Source of the DNA: VXNF01 sp965116465
Lineage (GTDB): Bacteria; Actinomycetota; Acidimicrobiia; Acidimicrobiales; CATQHL01
Direction: 5' to 3'
Length of the DNA: 64,000 bases
NCBI GenBank assembly: GCA_965116465.1
Contig: OZ220687.1
Location: forward strand, 2,356,001 to 2,420,000
Shown piece by piece: positions 24,561 through 32,606 of the stretch. The notes beneath the pieces were generated by a model that was given only the letters and a program-made list of their open reading frames with translations, searched no databases and was not told where the DNA came from. Within the stretch, counting starts at the first letter, position 1. Every line of letters begins with the position of its first letter. A program made the position numbers and the translations under genes.

Positions 24561-25844
24561 GTGAGCGAGACGTCATCAACACTCACGATGCCCGGATACC
24601 TCCCACGTATCGCCGACGGCGACGTCGAGAGCGCTCTGCGCCGGCGCGGTGCAGTCCTCATCGAAGGTGCCCGCGGCTGCGGCAAGACCTGGACCGCTCG
24701 TCGTTTCGCCCGCAGCGAGGCCCGCTTGGACAACGAAGGAACCCTGCTGCTGGCCGCGTCGGACCCCGCGGCGGTGTTGCGCGGACCCACCCCTCGCCTG
24801 CTGGACGAGTGGCAGAACGCCCCGCAACTGTGGAACCGGGTTCGACGCGAGTGCGACGACCGCCCCGGAAGCGGCCACTTCATCCTCACCGGCTCGGCAA
24901 CGCCGCAGGACGACATCACCCGGCACACCGGCACGGGACGAATCAGCCGGGTGCTGCTGCGGACGATGTCCCTCTGGGAGATGGGGCATGCCAGCGGGAC
25001 CGTGTCGATCCGGAGGCTGTTCGACGGTGAGACGGCTTCGTGCCTGCCCGACGAGACCCGAGGTCTGCGAGAGATCGCCGCACTCATCTGTACGGGCGGC
25101 TGGCCGCAGAACCTCGAGCAGGACGAAGGTGACGTGCTCCGGTCGCTCGACGACTACGTGAACGAGGTCATCCGGCTGGACGTTCCCGCGGCGAACGGAG
25201 TCCGCTTCAACCCGGGTGCCGTGCAACGGCTGATGCTGTCCATCGCGCACAGCATCTCCACTGAGGCCAAGATGACGAAACTGGCGTCGGACATGAGTAC
25301 GGACACGATGCCGAGCCGCAACACCGTGGCCGCCTATCTGGAAGCGCTGCGGCGCATCTTCGTCGTGGAGGATCAGCCCGCGTGGTCGGTGAACCTGAAC
25401 TCGAGGGCGACCCTGCGGAAGGAGGCGAAGCGCCACTTCATCGATCCGTCGCTGGCAGCGGCCATGCTGCGCGCCACGCCGGATCGCCTACTCGCCAACC
25501 ACGTCGTGTTCGGCCGGCTGTTCGAGTCGTTGACGGTCCGGGACCTCCGGATCTACAGCGGGGCCGACCGCGGCAGCGTGTACCACTACCGGGACAACAC
25601 CGGTCTGGAGTCCGACGCGATCATCGAGCGCACCGACGGTTCCTGGATCGCCGTCGAGGTCAAACTGAACTCCGGCGCTGCGTCGGTTGACAGGGCGGCG
25701 AGGTCGCTGCTCAGGCTCAGGAACAAGGTCGCACCTCAACGTCGAGACGAACTGGCCGCCCTCCTCGTGGTGACCTCCACCGGCGCCGCTTACCGCCGCC
25801 CCGACGGGATCCAGGTGGCCCCCATCACCTCCCTCGGCCCCTGA
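24561..25844 (+). CDS. AAA_14/DUF4143 ATPase
   Basis: 427 residues from GTG 24561. N-terminal P-loop GARGCGKTWTARRFA (about 32-46), Walker B-like RLLDEWQNAPQLW, sensor motif FILTGSATP, then a winged-helix middle part and a C-terminal DUF4143 region ending in LESDAIIERTDGSWIAVEVKL, which has the D...ExK pattern of PD-(D/E)XK nuclease folds. This family is widespread, often in single copy near toxin-antitoxin genes, and its function is not established. Preceded by the three-repeat promoter region. Confidence 0.82.
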   Translation: MSETSSTLTMPGYLPRIADGDVESALRRRGAVLIEGARGCGKTWTARRFARSEARLDNEGTLLLAASDPAAVLRGPTPRLLDEWQNAPQLWNRVRRECDDRPGSGHFILTGSATPQDDITRHTGTGRISRVLLRTMSLWEMGHASGTVSIRRLFDGETASCLPDETRGLREIAALICTGGWPQNLEQDEGDVLRSLDDYVNEVIRLDVPAANGVRFNPGAVQRLMLSIAHSISTEAKMTKLASDMSTDTMPSRNTVAAYLEALRRIFVVEDQPAWSVNLNSRATLRKEAKRHFIDPSLAAAMLRATPDRLLANHVVFGRLFESLTVRDLRIYSGADRGSVYHYRDNTGLESDAIIERTDGSWIAVEVKLNSGAASVDRAARSLLRLRNKVAPQRRDELAALLVVTSTGAAYRRPDGIQVAPITSLGP

Positions 25845-25944
25845 TCCGCCCCCACGGCGACCGCCACGGGGTACCGGGGGCCGTCCGGGTTCGTGCACCG
25901 TGTGCCATCAGCGACGCGAACGGCGCGAACGTGGGATGTCTGAC

Positions 25945-26232
25945 CTACAGAGCCGCCGCGCGAAGTCTGAGCCCCAGTGCCCGCACGACCCGGAGAACGG
26001 TGCCGAACTCCGGGTTGCCGCCGGGCGAGAGTGACTTGTAGAGGCTCTCCCTTCCCAGTCCCGCCTCCTGCGCGACCTTGGCCATCCCCTTGGCTCTGGC
26101 GATGTCGCCGAGCACGGCCGCCACGACCTTGGGATCGTCCTGCTCGAGTGCCGCCTCCAGGTAGGCGACCATATCCTCACTGGTTTCCAGGTGCTCCGCC
26201 GCGTCCCACGGCCGGGTCTCGGTTTCTTTCAC
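25945..26232 (-). CDS. Addiction-module antidote protein (HigA-like HTH family), orphan
   Basis: 95 residues from GTG 26232, chosen because AGGAGG lies nine bases upstream and the length matches the family. RPWDAAEHLETSEDMVAYLE, DIARAKGMAKVAQEAGLGRE and SLYKSLSPGGNPEFGTVL are the hallmarks of the TIGR02684-type antitoxin with an HTH. Normally a Gp49/HigB-like toxin gene precedes it; here only its first few codons seem to remain (see 26233-26289). The antitoxin may serve as a stand-alone regulator. Confidence 0.82.
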   Translation of the reverse strand: MKETETRPWDAAEHLETSEDMVAYLEAALEQDDPKVVAAVLGDIARAKGMAKVAQEAGLGRESLYKSLSPGGNPEFGTVLRVVRALGLRLRAAAL

Positions 26233-26289
26233 AGCGATTCCTCCTGCGAGTCGTTCGCGAGTTCCAGTGGTCTGGCGAACCTCCAGCAT
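26233..26289 (-). pseudogene. Possible collapsed HigB/Gp49-like toxin gene
   Basis: Reading from ATG 26289, the codons give MLEVRQTTGTRERLAGG and then run in frame into the antitoxin start. Toxins of this family commonly begin with M(I/L)EVRQT, and are about 100 residues long. Here the coding sequence passes straight into the antitoxin ribosome-binding site, as if an internal deletion had removed nearly all of the toxin. Based on a seven-residue resemblance, so tentative. Confidence 0.4.
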
Positions 26290-26510
26290 CATGCCCTAGT
26301 GCATCCCATAGGATACGTTTGGCAGGAGTTTCAAGCACGGAACGCCGCGGTCGCGTGTGCTGCTCGCCTCGACCACTCAACCGTCGAGTTGCACGCGTCA
26401 CCACCGGGTAATCGTGGCGATGACGGGAACCGCCCTGCGCCGCTGAGGTGATCCACAGGCTCCGTGATCCCCGATGCCGACGATCTCCGGTACGCGCCCT
26501 GGCGGCGTAG

Positions 26511-27737
26511 TCATCGGCCATCGTGATGCCGCCACGCTGGAATGCCCTCGAGCAGGCGGCTGGTCCGGTGCAACTCGACCTGGAGATCGTCAGCGAGACG
26601 CGTTAGCGCTTCCGGCGGCGTCTTGGCGCGCTCGGCGACCTTGCTGCGAACCTCAAGGTCCAGATCGCCTGCGAGTCGGCTGAGCGCTTCTGGCGGCGTC
26701 GCAGCGTGCCACCAAGCGATCTCGTGGCGTATCCCGGAGTCGGGGTCGCCTGCAAGGCGCGTGAGCGCGGCGGGCGGCGTTGCCGCATTCTCGGCGACTT
26801 GGCGGCGTACTCTGGCGCTGGGGTCGCATGCGAGGCGAGCGAGGACCTCCGGCGGAGTGGCGCAGTTCTCGGCAACACTGCGGCGCACGCCGTCGTCGGA
26901 GTCCCGTGCAAGCCGAAATAGCAAGTCCTCGGGTGTGTGGGGCGTGATAGCTACTGAACTACGGACTCCGGGGTCCGGGTCGCTGGCCAAGTGAGCGCGT
27001 GTCTCGCTCGGCGTGGTTGAGTTGTGCACGACCGCGCTGCGAACATAGCCATCGGAGTCATTTGCGAGTCGAACGAGTATCTCCTGCGGTGTAGCCGCGT
27101 TGCCGGCGACGCCTTCTCGGATCCACCTGTCCGCAATCTTGGCGAGTTGTACAAGTGTTTCCGATGGAGTCGCCCCATTCCGCGCGATGCTCCATCGAAC
27201 GTCGGTTTCAGGATCGTCGGCGAGGCGGGCGAGCACCGCTGGCGGTGTCGCCTGACTTGACGCGACGTTGCTGCGTACCTCGACATCGGCGTCGGACGCG
27301 AGACGAGCCAGCAACTCGGGCGGCGTTGCCTGGTTCCCAGCGACCCTGCGGCGTGACTCGTCGTCCGGATCCTCGGCGAGCCGCGCGAGTGTCTCCGGCG
27401 ACGCGGCGGCGTTGCCCGCGGCCGAGCGGCGTATTTCAACGTCTGGATCGGCGGCGAGCCGCGCGAGTGCCTCCGGTGGAATGGCAGGCTGTAAGACGAC
27501 ATAGCGGCGAACCTCGAGATCGGGGTCCGCTGCCAGACGACTGATCGCTTCGGGTGGAGCGGCCGGATTTGTGGCGACGCAACGCCGCACCTCAACATTG
27601 AGCTCGCTGGCGAGACGGATGAGAACCTCGGGTGACGCGTTCTCATCCAAGGCGAGGGCGAAGAGATCGGGGTCTGTTGGTCGATTGATGGCTGATCCTT
27701 TGTCTTCGTACGTCGCGGAACTGATGGTGTGCTCCAC
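26511..27737 (-). CDS. Leucine-rich-repeat-variant (LRV/HEAT-like) protein, 14 repeats
   Basis: 408 residues from GTG 27737. From about residue 33 to 395 the protein consists of 14 tandem 26-residue units with the pattern xNxATPPExLxRLAxDPDxxVRRxVA. That is the LRV repeat, which folds into a right-handed superhelix of alternating helices used for protein binding. The N-terminal Cys cluster of the Azotobacter LRV protein is missing. No signal peptide, so cytosolic. GC is a little lower than in the metabolic genes around it. The target is unknown. Confidence 0.78.
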   Translation of the reverse strand: MEHTISSATYEDKGSAINRPTDPDLFALALDENASPEVLIRLASELNVEVRRCVATNPAAPPEAISRLAADPDLEVRRYVVLQPAIPPEALARLAADPDVEIRRSAAGNAAASPETLARLAEDPDDESRRRVAGNQATPPELLARLASDADVEVRSNVASSQATPPAVLARLADDPETDVRWSIARNGATPSETLVQLAKIADRWIREGVAGNAATPQEILVRLANDSDGYVRSAVVHNSTTPSETRAHLASDPDPGVRSSVAITPHTPEDLLFRLARDSDDGVRRSVAENCATPPEVLARLACDPSARVRRQVAENAATPPAALTRLAGDPDSGIRHEIAWWHAATPPEALSRLAGDLDLEVRSKVAERAKTPPEALTRLADDLQVELHRTSRLLEGIPAWRHHDGR

Positions 27738-27966
27738 GGGCTGCCGCGCTAGCCGCGATCATTGCCGCCGGCGGACCGACGGTATACCACCAACTCGCGA
27801 ACACTCGGGTCGGTATCCATCGAGAAATTGTCCGACCCAGCGTGACGTGTTGAGGAGCATTTCCGAGATCAGGGGCACGGACGCCGCTTCCGGCGCGCCC
27901 ACCTCTTGAGGGGTACCATCCGCGGCGCTACGAGGTCTCGGCCACCGATCCCCGAGGAGCGAAGCC
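27738..27966. other. Gene-free stretch between divergent genes
   Basis: 229 bases between the divergently oriented LRV gene and the phosphotriesterase-family gene. I see a ribosome-binding site (GAGGAGC) before 27967 but no convincing promoter hexamers, repeats or RNA structure. Confidence 0.4.
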
Positions 27967-29028
27967 ATGACGACCGACAGCGCCGCCAACGGCGCCTACG
28001 CCATGACCGTGACCGGCCCCGTGCCGGTCAGCGAACTCGGTCCCACGCACGTGCACGAGCATCTCCACATCGACTGCCGGCCGATCCTGCGCATCCACGG
28101 CTACCCGGTGGTCACCGAGGAACCGCTCAACATGTGCACCGCCGCCGAGGCGCGCTGGAACCCCGGCGGGTTCCCCGACAACTACCACCAGACCGACGTG
28201 GAGCAGGTGCTGGAGGAGCTGGAGCCGTTCCACGCCGCGGGCGGGCGCACGATCGTCGAGGTGACGCCCCGCCACATGGCGCGCGAACCGCTGATCCTGC
28301 GGGACATCGCCGAGCGCAGCGGGCTGAACGTGATCATGGGCGGCTTCTACTACCTGGCGGCGTCGCATCCCGCCGGCACCGCCGAGCGCCCCACCGAGGA
28401 CCTGGCGGCCGAGATGGTGGACGAATGGCGCAACGGCGTGGACGGCACGGGGATCCGCCCCGGCATCATCGGCGAGGTGGGCACCTACGACCCGGTGCAG
28501 CCCGAGGAGTTCCGCATGCTGCGGGCCGCCGCCTGGGCGCACAGTGAGACCGACCTGCCCATCTCCATCCACCTGCACCCGTGGGGATTCGAGGGCATCA
28601 AGGTGCTCGACGCCCTGGAGGCCGAGGGCGTGGATCCGCGGCGGGTGATCATGGGACACATGAACACGGCCATCGGCAACCTGCCCTACCAGCTGGAGAT
28701 GCTGGAACGCGGCGCCAACCTGGCCTACGACCTCATGGGCTTCGACCATTCGCTGATCGGGCTCGGGAAGTACCCGCCGAGCGACTACGACATCGTGCAG
28801 GGCATGGTCGGGCTGGCGCAGCGGGGCCACCTCGAGCAGCTGTTCGTCTCCCAGGACATGGGCGGCGTGAAGACCCGGCTGCTGGCCTACGGCGGCTGGG
28901 GCTACGCCCACACCCTCAACCACGTGGTACCGCTGTTCCGCAACGCCGGTTGGGGCGACGACGAGGTGGAGACCCTGATCGTCGGCAACCCGGCCCGCGT
29001 CCTGGCGATCGAGGGGCTGAGCAGATGA
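27967..29028 (+). CDS. Phosphotriesterase-family metal-dependent hydrolase
   Basis: 353 residues, ATG with GAGGAGC upstream. Metal-ligand motifs of the PTE family are in order: THVHEHLHID near residue 30, IIGEVGTYD near 167 (Glu in place of the carbamylated Lys of true phosphotriesterases), SIHLHPWG, IMGHMN and SQDMGG. Relatives are lactonases, amidases or esterases. Its stop overlaps the start of the dimethylformamidase-like gene, so the two are translationally coupled and may act on one substrate. Confidence 0.85.
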   Translation: MTTDSAANGAYAMTVTGPVPVSELGPTHVHEHLHIDCRPILRIHGYPVVTEEPLNMCTAAEARWNPGGFPDNYHQTDVEQVLEELEPFHAAGGRTIVEVTPRHMAREPLILRDIAERSGLNVIMGGFYYLAASHPAGTAERPTEDLAAEMVDEWRNGVDGTGIRPGIIGEVGTYDPVQPEEFRMLRAAAWAHSETDLPISIHLHPWGFEGIKVLDALEAEGVDPRRVIMGHMNTAIGNLPYQLEMLERGANLAYDLMGFDHSLIGLGKYPPSDYDIVQGMVGLAQRGHLEQLFVSQDMGGVKTRLLAYGGWGYAHTLNHVVPLFRNAGWGDDEVETLIVGNPARVLAIEGLSR

Positions 29029-31622
29029 CGAACCAAGCTCCCAAACTCCCGCTGGGGATCGACGGCGGGCGCGCCGACCTCTTCGAGGAGTTCATGCGGC
29101 AGCCCTTCGGGCGGCACACGCCCGACCTGCAGTCACTGCTCAACTACATGCGGGGAATCCCGCTCGTGGGCAAGCACTTCCTGCTGATGACCCGCTCCAA
29201 CGTGGAGTGGACGCTGGCCCGATTCACCGAGGGCGATCCGCTGGGCGTCGAGCGCCTGCCCGAGGTCGTCTTCGACGACATCGAAGAGGCCGAGCGCTAC
29301 GTGTTCCGGGTGCGCTGGGCGGAGATGTTCGGCGGGCTGCCAGCGGGAGCCTCGGATTCGGTGCCCGAAGAGCCGTCGGAGGTACGCGCCGGCTTTGAGG
29401 GTCCGGAGATGCTTGCCTACGCCGATCGCCAGACCCTCCGGGCGGGCGAGGAGATCAACTTCAAGGCATCCTGCTCGGGCGTTGAGAGCTACCGGCTCGA
29501 CATCGTGCGACTGCTCAGTCCGGATCTCGGCGACGGCCCGGACGTCCCGCCGTACGTGGCGACGGAGATGGCGACGCCGATCTGCGGCGAGCACGCCGCC
29601 CGGCACCAGGAGATCCATCCGGGGTCGTACGTGCAGGTGCCGTCGGGCGCCGGAGGGCAGGCAGAGGGAGGCTTCACCATCGTGCTGTCGGTGTTCCCGA
29701 CGCTCCTCGCCGCTGGTCACCAGATGCTGTTCGGCACCTACTGCAATGACACGGCTACTGGTGCCGGCCTATTCCTGTCTCCCGACGGGCATCTGGGATT
29801 CGTCGCCGGCGACGGGATGATCGGCGAGGTCGTCCTCAGCGACGTGGCCGTTGCCGAGTCCCGCTGGACGACTGTCGCCGTGAGTTGCGACAACGCCGGG
29901 GGCATCACCTTCAGTGCCGGCGGACTCGCGTCACACCGCCTCGAGGATCGCGGCTGGGTGCACGAGGAGCACCACGGCGGACCCGTCGCCGGTCTCGGCG
30001 ACGGCCCGATACTCATCGCCGCCGAGCAGACCGGGGCGGGCCACGCCGTCTCGTGTTTCAACGGCAGGCTGGAGCGCCCGCGGCTGTTCGGGCGCGCCTT
30101 GGACGGAGCGGAGATCGAAGCACTCGCTGAGCGGGGTCCTGCCGTGGCTGCTGACGACGCGCTCGGTGACTGGGACTTCTCCGTCGACATCGGCAGCGAG
30201 GACATCCGCGACGTCTCGGGCAACGATCGCCACGGCACCATCGTCAACATGCCGACGCGCGGGGTCGGCGGCTCCAACTGGTCGGGGCTGACGTCGGACT
30301 GGCGGGCGGCTCCCGAGGAGTACGGGGCGATCCACTTCCACAATGACGACATCAACGACGCCCTCTGGGAGACCACACAGACGCTGCGCGTTCCGGAGGG
30401 CTGGGCCAGTGGCTGCTACGCGGGTCGTTTCCGGGCCGGCGAGGCGGTGTTCTGGGTGCCGTTCGCGGTGCGCCCGGCCGCGGGTGCGCCCACGAGCGAC
30501 GTGGCGTTCCTGCTGCCGACCGCCACCTACGGCGCCTACGCGAACCTGAAAATGCGCGTGGTCAGCCCGTTCAACGAGATGATCCACGGACGCCTGACCG
30601 TGCTCGACGAGACCGATCTGCTGATGTTGCGCTTCGGTGAGATCGGCGGGTGCACCTACGACAACCACGCCGACGGCAGCACGGTCGTGCACTCCTCGAT
30701 GCACCGACCGGTCACCAACTTCCGCCCGCACGGCCGCATGTACAAGTTCTGCCAGGACCTGCTGATCGTGGCCTGGCTGGAGCGCGCCGGCATTGCCTAC
30801 GACACCATCACCGACGACGACCTCGACCGCGAGGGTCTCGAGGCGCTCGCTCCCTACCGGGTGCTGGTCACCAGCTCGCATCCCGAGTACACGAGCACAC
30901 CCATGATGGACGCCGTCGAGGGCTTCGTGCGCCGTGGCGGGCGCCTGATAAACCTCGGCGGCAACACCTACTGGCACCGCATCGCCTACCACCCCACTCG
31001 CTCGGGGATGTTCGAGGTGCGCCGGCCCGACCTGCCGCGGATCTGGCGTGCCGACGCCGGCCAGGGCCACGACACGTTCACCGGCGAGCCTGCCGGCACG
31101 TGGATCGGCATCGGGCGGGGGCCACACACCATCGGCGGCGTGGGGTTCATCACGCAGGGCTTCGACACCTGCTCCTACTACCGCCGCACGGCGGCCAGTG
31201 GTGACCCGCGGGCGGCCTTCATCTTCGAGGGCGTCGAAGAAGAGATCATCGGCGACTTCGGCATCCTGCAGGGCGGGGCGGCCGGCTACGAGATCGAGCG
31301 GGTCGACGCCGCCCTGGGCACGCCGGCGCACACGCTGCTGCTGGCGTCCTCGGAGAACCACTCGAACCTCTACGACCTCATGGTTGCATCGATCGGCGAT
31401 GTCCTGCCGAACACCGACCCCGATGCGCCCGAGAAGATCCGCGCCGACATGGTGTTCTTCGAGACTCCCGGCGGGGGTGCCGTCTTCTCCACCGGTTCCA
31501 TTGCCTGGTGCGGCAGCTTCGGCAACTTCGGCTATGACAACAACGTGACCGCCATCAGCAACAACGTGCTGCGCCGCTTCGTGGATCCGGAGCCGTTCGC
31601 CATGCCCGCCAGGTTCACGTGA
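29025..31622 (+). CDS. N,N-dimethylformamidase-like protein, small and large subunits apparently fused
   Basis: 865 residues from ATG 29025 (ATGA overlap). The C-terminal half (about 470-865) resembles the DMFase large subunit: TYGAYAN (Tyr502/505), CTYDNHADG (Tyr545) and SSHPEYTS (Glu621) fit the two-Tyr-one-Glu mononuclear iron site reported for that enzyme. Residues about 225-385 form a LamG-like beta-sandwich, also present in the family. Residues about 16-107, with PFGRHTPDLQSLLNYMRG and GKHFLLMTRSNVEW, resemble the separate small subunit. The expected reaction is hydrolysis of an N,N-dialkyl amide to amine and formate or another acid, in the cytosol. The subfamily substrate is uncertain. 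Confidence 0.75.
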   Translation: MTNQAPKLPLGIDGGRADLFEEFMRQPFGRHTPDLQSLLNYMRGIPLVGKHFLLMTRSNVEWTLARFTEGDPLGVERLPEVVFDDIEEAERYVFRVRWAEMFGGLPAGASDSVPEEPSEVRAGFEGPEMLAYADRQTLRAGEEINFKASCSGVESYRLDIVRLLSPDLGDGPDVPPYVATEMATPICGEHAARHQEIHPGSYVQVPSGAGGQAEGGFTIVLSVFPTLLAAGHQMLFGTYCNDTATGAGLFLSPDGHLGFVAGDGMIGEVVLSDVAVAESRWTTVAVSCDNAGGITFSAGGLASHRLEDRGWVHEEHHGGPVAGLGDGPILIAAEQTGAGHAVSCFNGRLERPRLFGRALDGAEIEALAERGPAVAADDALGDWDFSVDIGSEDIRDVSGNDRHGTIVNMPTRGVGGSNWSGLTSDWRAAPEEYGAIHFHNDDINDALWETTQTLRVPEGWASGCYAGRFRAGEAVFWVPFAVRPAAGAPTSDVAFLLPTATYGAYANLKMRVVSPFNEMIHGRLTVLDETDLLMLRFGEIGGCTYDNHADGSTVVHSSMHRPVTNFRPHGRMYKFCQDLLIVAWLERAGIAYDTITDDDLDREGLEALAPYRVLVTSSHPEYTSTPMMDAVEGFVRRGGRLINLGGNTYWHRIAYHPTRSGMFEVRRPDLPRIWRADAGQGHDTFTGEPAGTWIGIGRGPHTIGGVGFITQGFDTCSYYRRTAASGDPRAAFIFEGVEEEIIGDFGILQGGAAGYEIERVDAALGTPAHTLLLASSENHSNLYDLMVASIGDVLPNTDPDAPEKIRADMVFFETPGGGAVFSTGSIAWCGSFGNFGYDNNVTAISNNVLRRFVDPEPFAMPARFT

Positions 31623-31652
31623 TTGTCATGCTCTCACGCGGCCACCTGCCCG

Positions 31653-31736
31653 CCGTCATTCCGGCGAAGGCCGGAATCCATCTCCAGCGTCCCGGCTCGT
31701 GGTGCCGGTGGATCCCGGCCTGCGCCGGGATGACGG
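31653..31736. repeat. Dumbbell of two palindromic REP-like repeats
   Basis: ATTCCGGC-GAAG-GCCGGAAT (31658-31677) and ATCCCGGC-CTGC-GCCGGGAT (31712-31731) are each perfect 8-bp stems. Their flanks CCGTCAT and ATGACGG (31653-31659, 31730-31736) are also inverted, so the whole block can fold on itself. The same unit recurs at 33971. It is intergenic, after the stop at 31622. Confidence 0.7.
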
Positions 31737-31757
31737 TTGGGTTGGTAACCGGTTCTC

Positions 31758-32543
31758 GTGGTTGATCTCACCGGCGTGGGGTACGGGGCTCTGGGAGCCG
31801 GCCTGGAGGGCCGCGGTGTCATCGTGACCGGCGCCGCCCGCGGGGTCGGGGCCGCCACGGCGCGGGCCATGGCGGCCGCCGGCGCCCGGGTGGCGGCGGT
31901 CGACCGGAACGCCGCCGGGCTGGCCGAGGTGGTCGCCGGACTGGACGGTACGGGACACCGCGCCATCACCTTCGACCTCCTCGATGTGGACGCAATCGAC
32001 GACCTCGTCTCGGGGGTCGTCGACGACTTCGGCGACTTGTGGACGCTCGCCCACATCGCCGCCTTGTTGCGGCGCCAGGATGTCGACGACGTGACTCCCG
32101 CGGACTGGGACCTGCAGAACGACATCAACGTCAGGGCGACGTTCTTCCTGAACAGGGCGGCGGGGAACGCCATGGTGGCCGCCGGGGGCGGTGGGCGGAT
32201 CATCAACTTCAGCTCTGGGGGATGGTGGAACGGGCCGTTGTTCGGCAGCGACGCCTACCTCGCCGGCAAGGCGGGCGTGATCACAGTCAGCCGCGGCTTC
32301 GCCCGCCGCTTCGGCCCGCACGGCATCCTCGTGAACGCCATCGCGCCCGGCCAGATCGACACCCCGATGCAACACGACGACCTGCCTCCGGAGGTCTCCC
32401 GGGCCGCAACGGAGGTGTGCCCGCTGCGCCGGATCGGGCAGCCCGAGGAGTTGGCCGCCGTGGTGGTGTTCCTGGCGTCGATCCACGCCAGCTTCGTCAA
32501 CGGCGCCACGCTCAACGTGAGCGGGGGCGGCCTCATCTACTGA
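31758..32543 (+). CDS. Short-chain dehydrogenase/reductase
   Basis: 261 residues from GTG 31758. The cofactor motif TGAARGVGAATARAM (about 23-37), the NFSSGG strand and active-site Tyr-x3-Lys in SDAYLAGKAG are all present, as is the C-terminal NVSGGGLIY typical of classical SDRs. It oxidises or reduces a hydroxyl/keto group with NAD(P)H. It is followed 63 bases later by an amidohydrolase reading the same way. Substrate unknown. Confidence 0.88.
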   Translation: MVDLTGVGYGALGAGLEGRGVIVTGAARGVGAATARAMAAAGARVAAVDRNAAGLAEVVAGLDGTGHRAITFDLLDVDAIDDLVSGVVDDFGDLWTLAHIAALLRRQDVDDVTPADWDLQNDINVRATFFLNRAAGNAMVAAGGGGRIINFSSGGWWNGPLFGSDAYLAGKAGVITVSRGFARRFGPHGILVNAIAPGQIDTPMQHDDLPPEVSRAATEVCPLRRIGQPEELAAVVVFLASIHASFVNGATLNVSGGGLIY

Positions 32544-32606
32544 GCCGGCGATGACCGAGGAGTTCACTCTCCCCGCTCCCAGCGCCGCGAGCGCGCCGAG
32601 GCCAAC

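Noticed and set aside
26177..26521. 114-codon minus-strand frame near the antitoxin, considered as a toxin
   Set aside because: Arg/Gly-rich with no RelE/HigB-like pattern and overlapping the antitoxin start in another frame.
28581..29024. N-terminal 148-codon extension of the dimethylformamidase-like frame
   Set aside because: The stretch overlaps the phosphotriesterase-family gene in another frame and is Arg/Gly-rich nonsense; ATG 29025 with the ATGA overlap is a better start.
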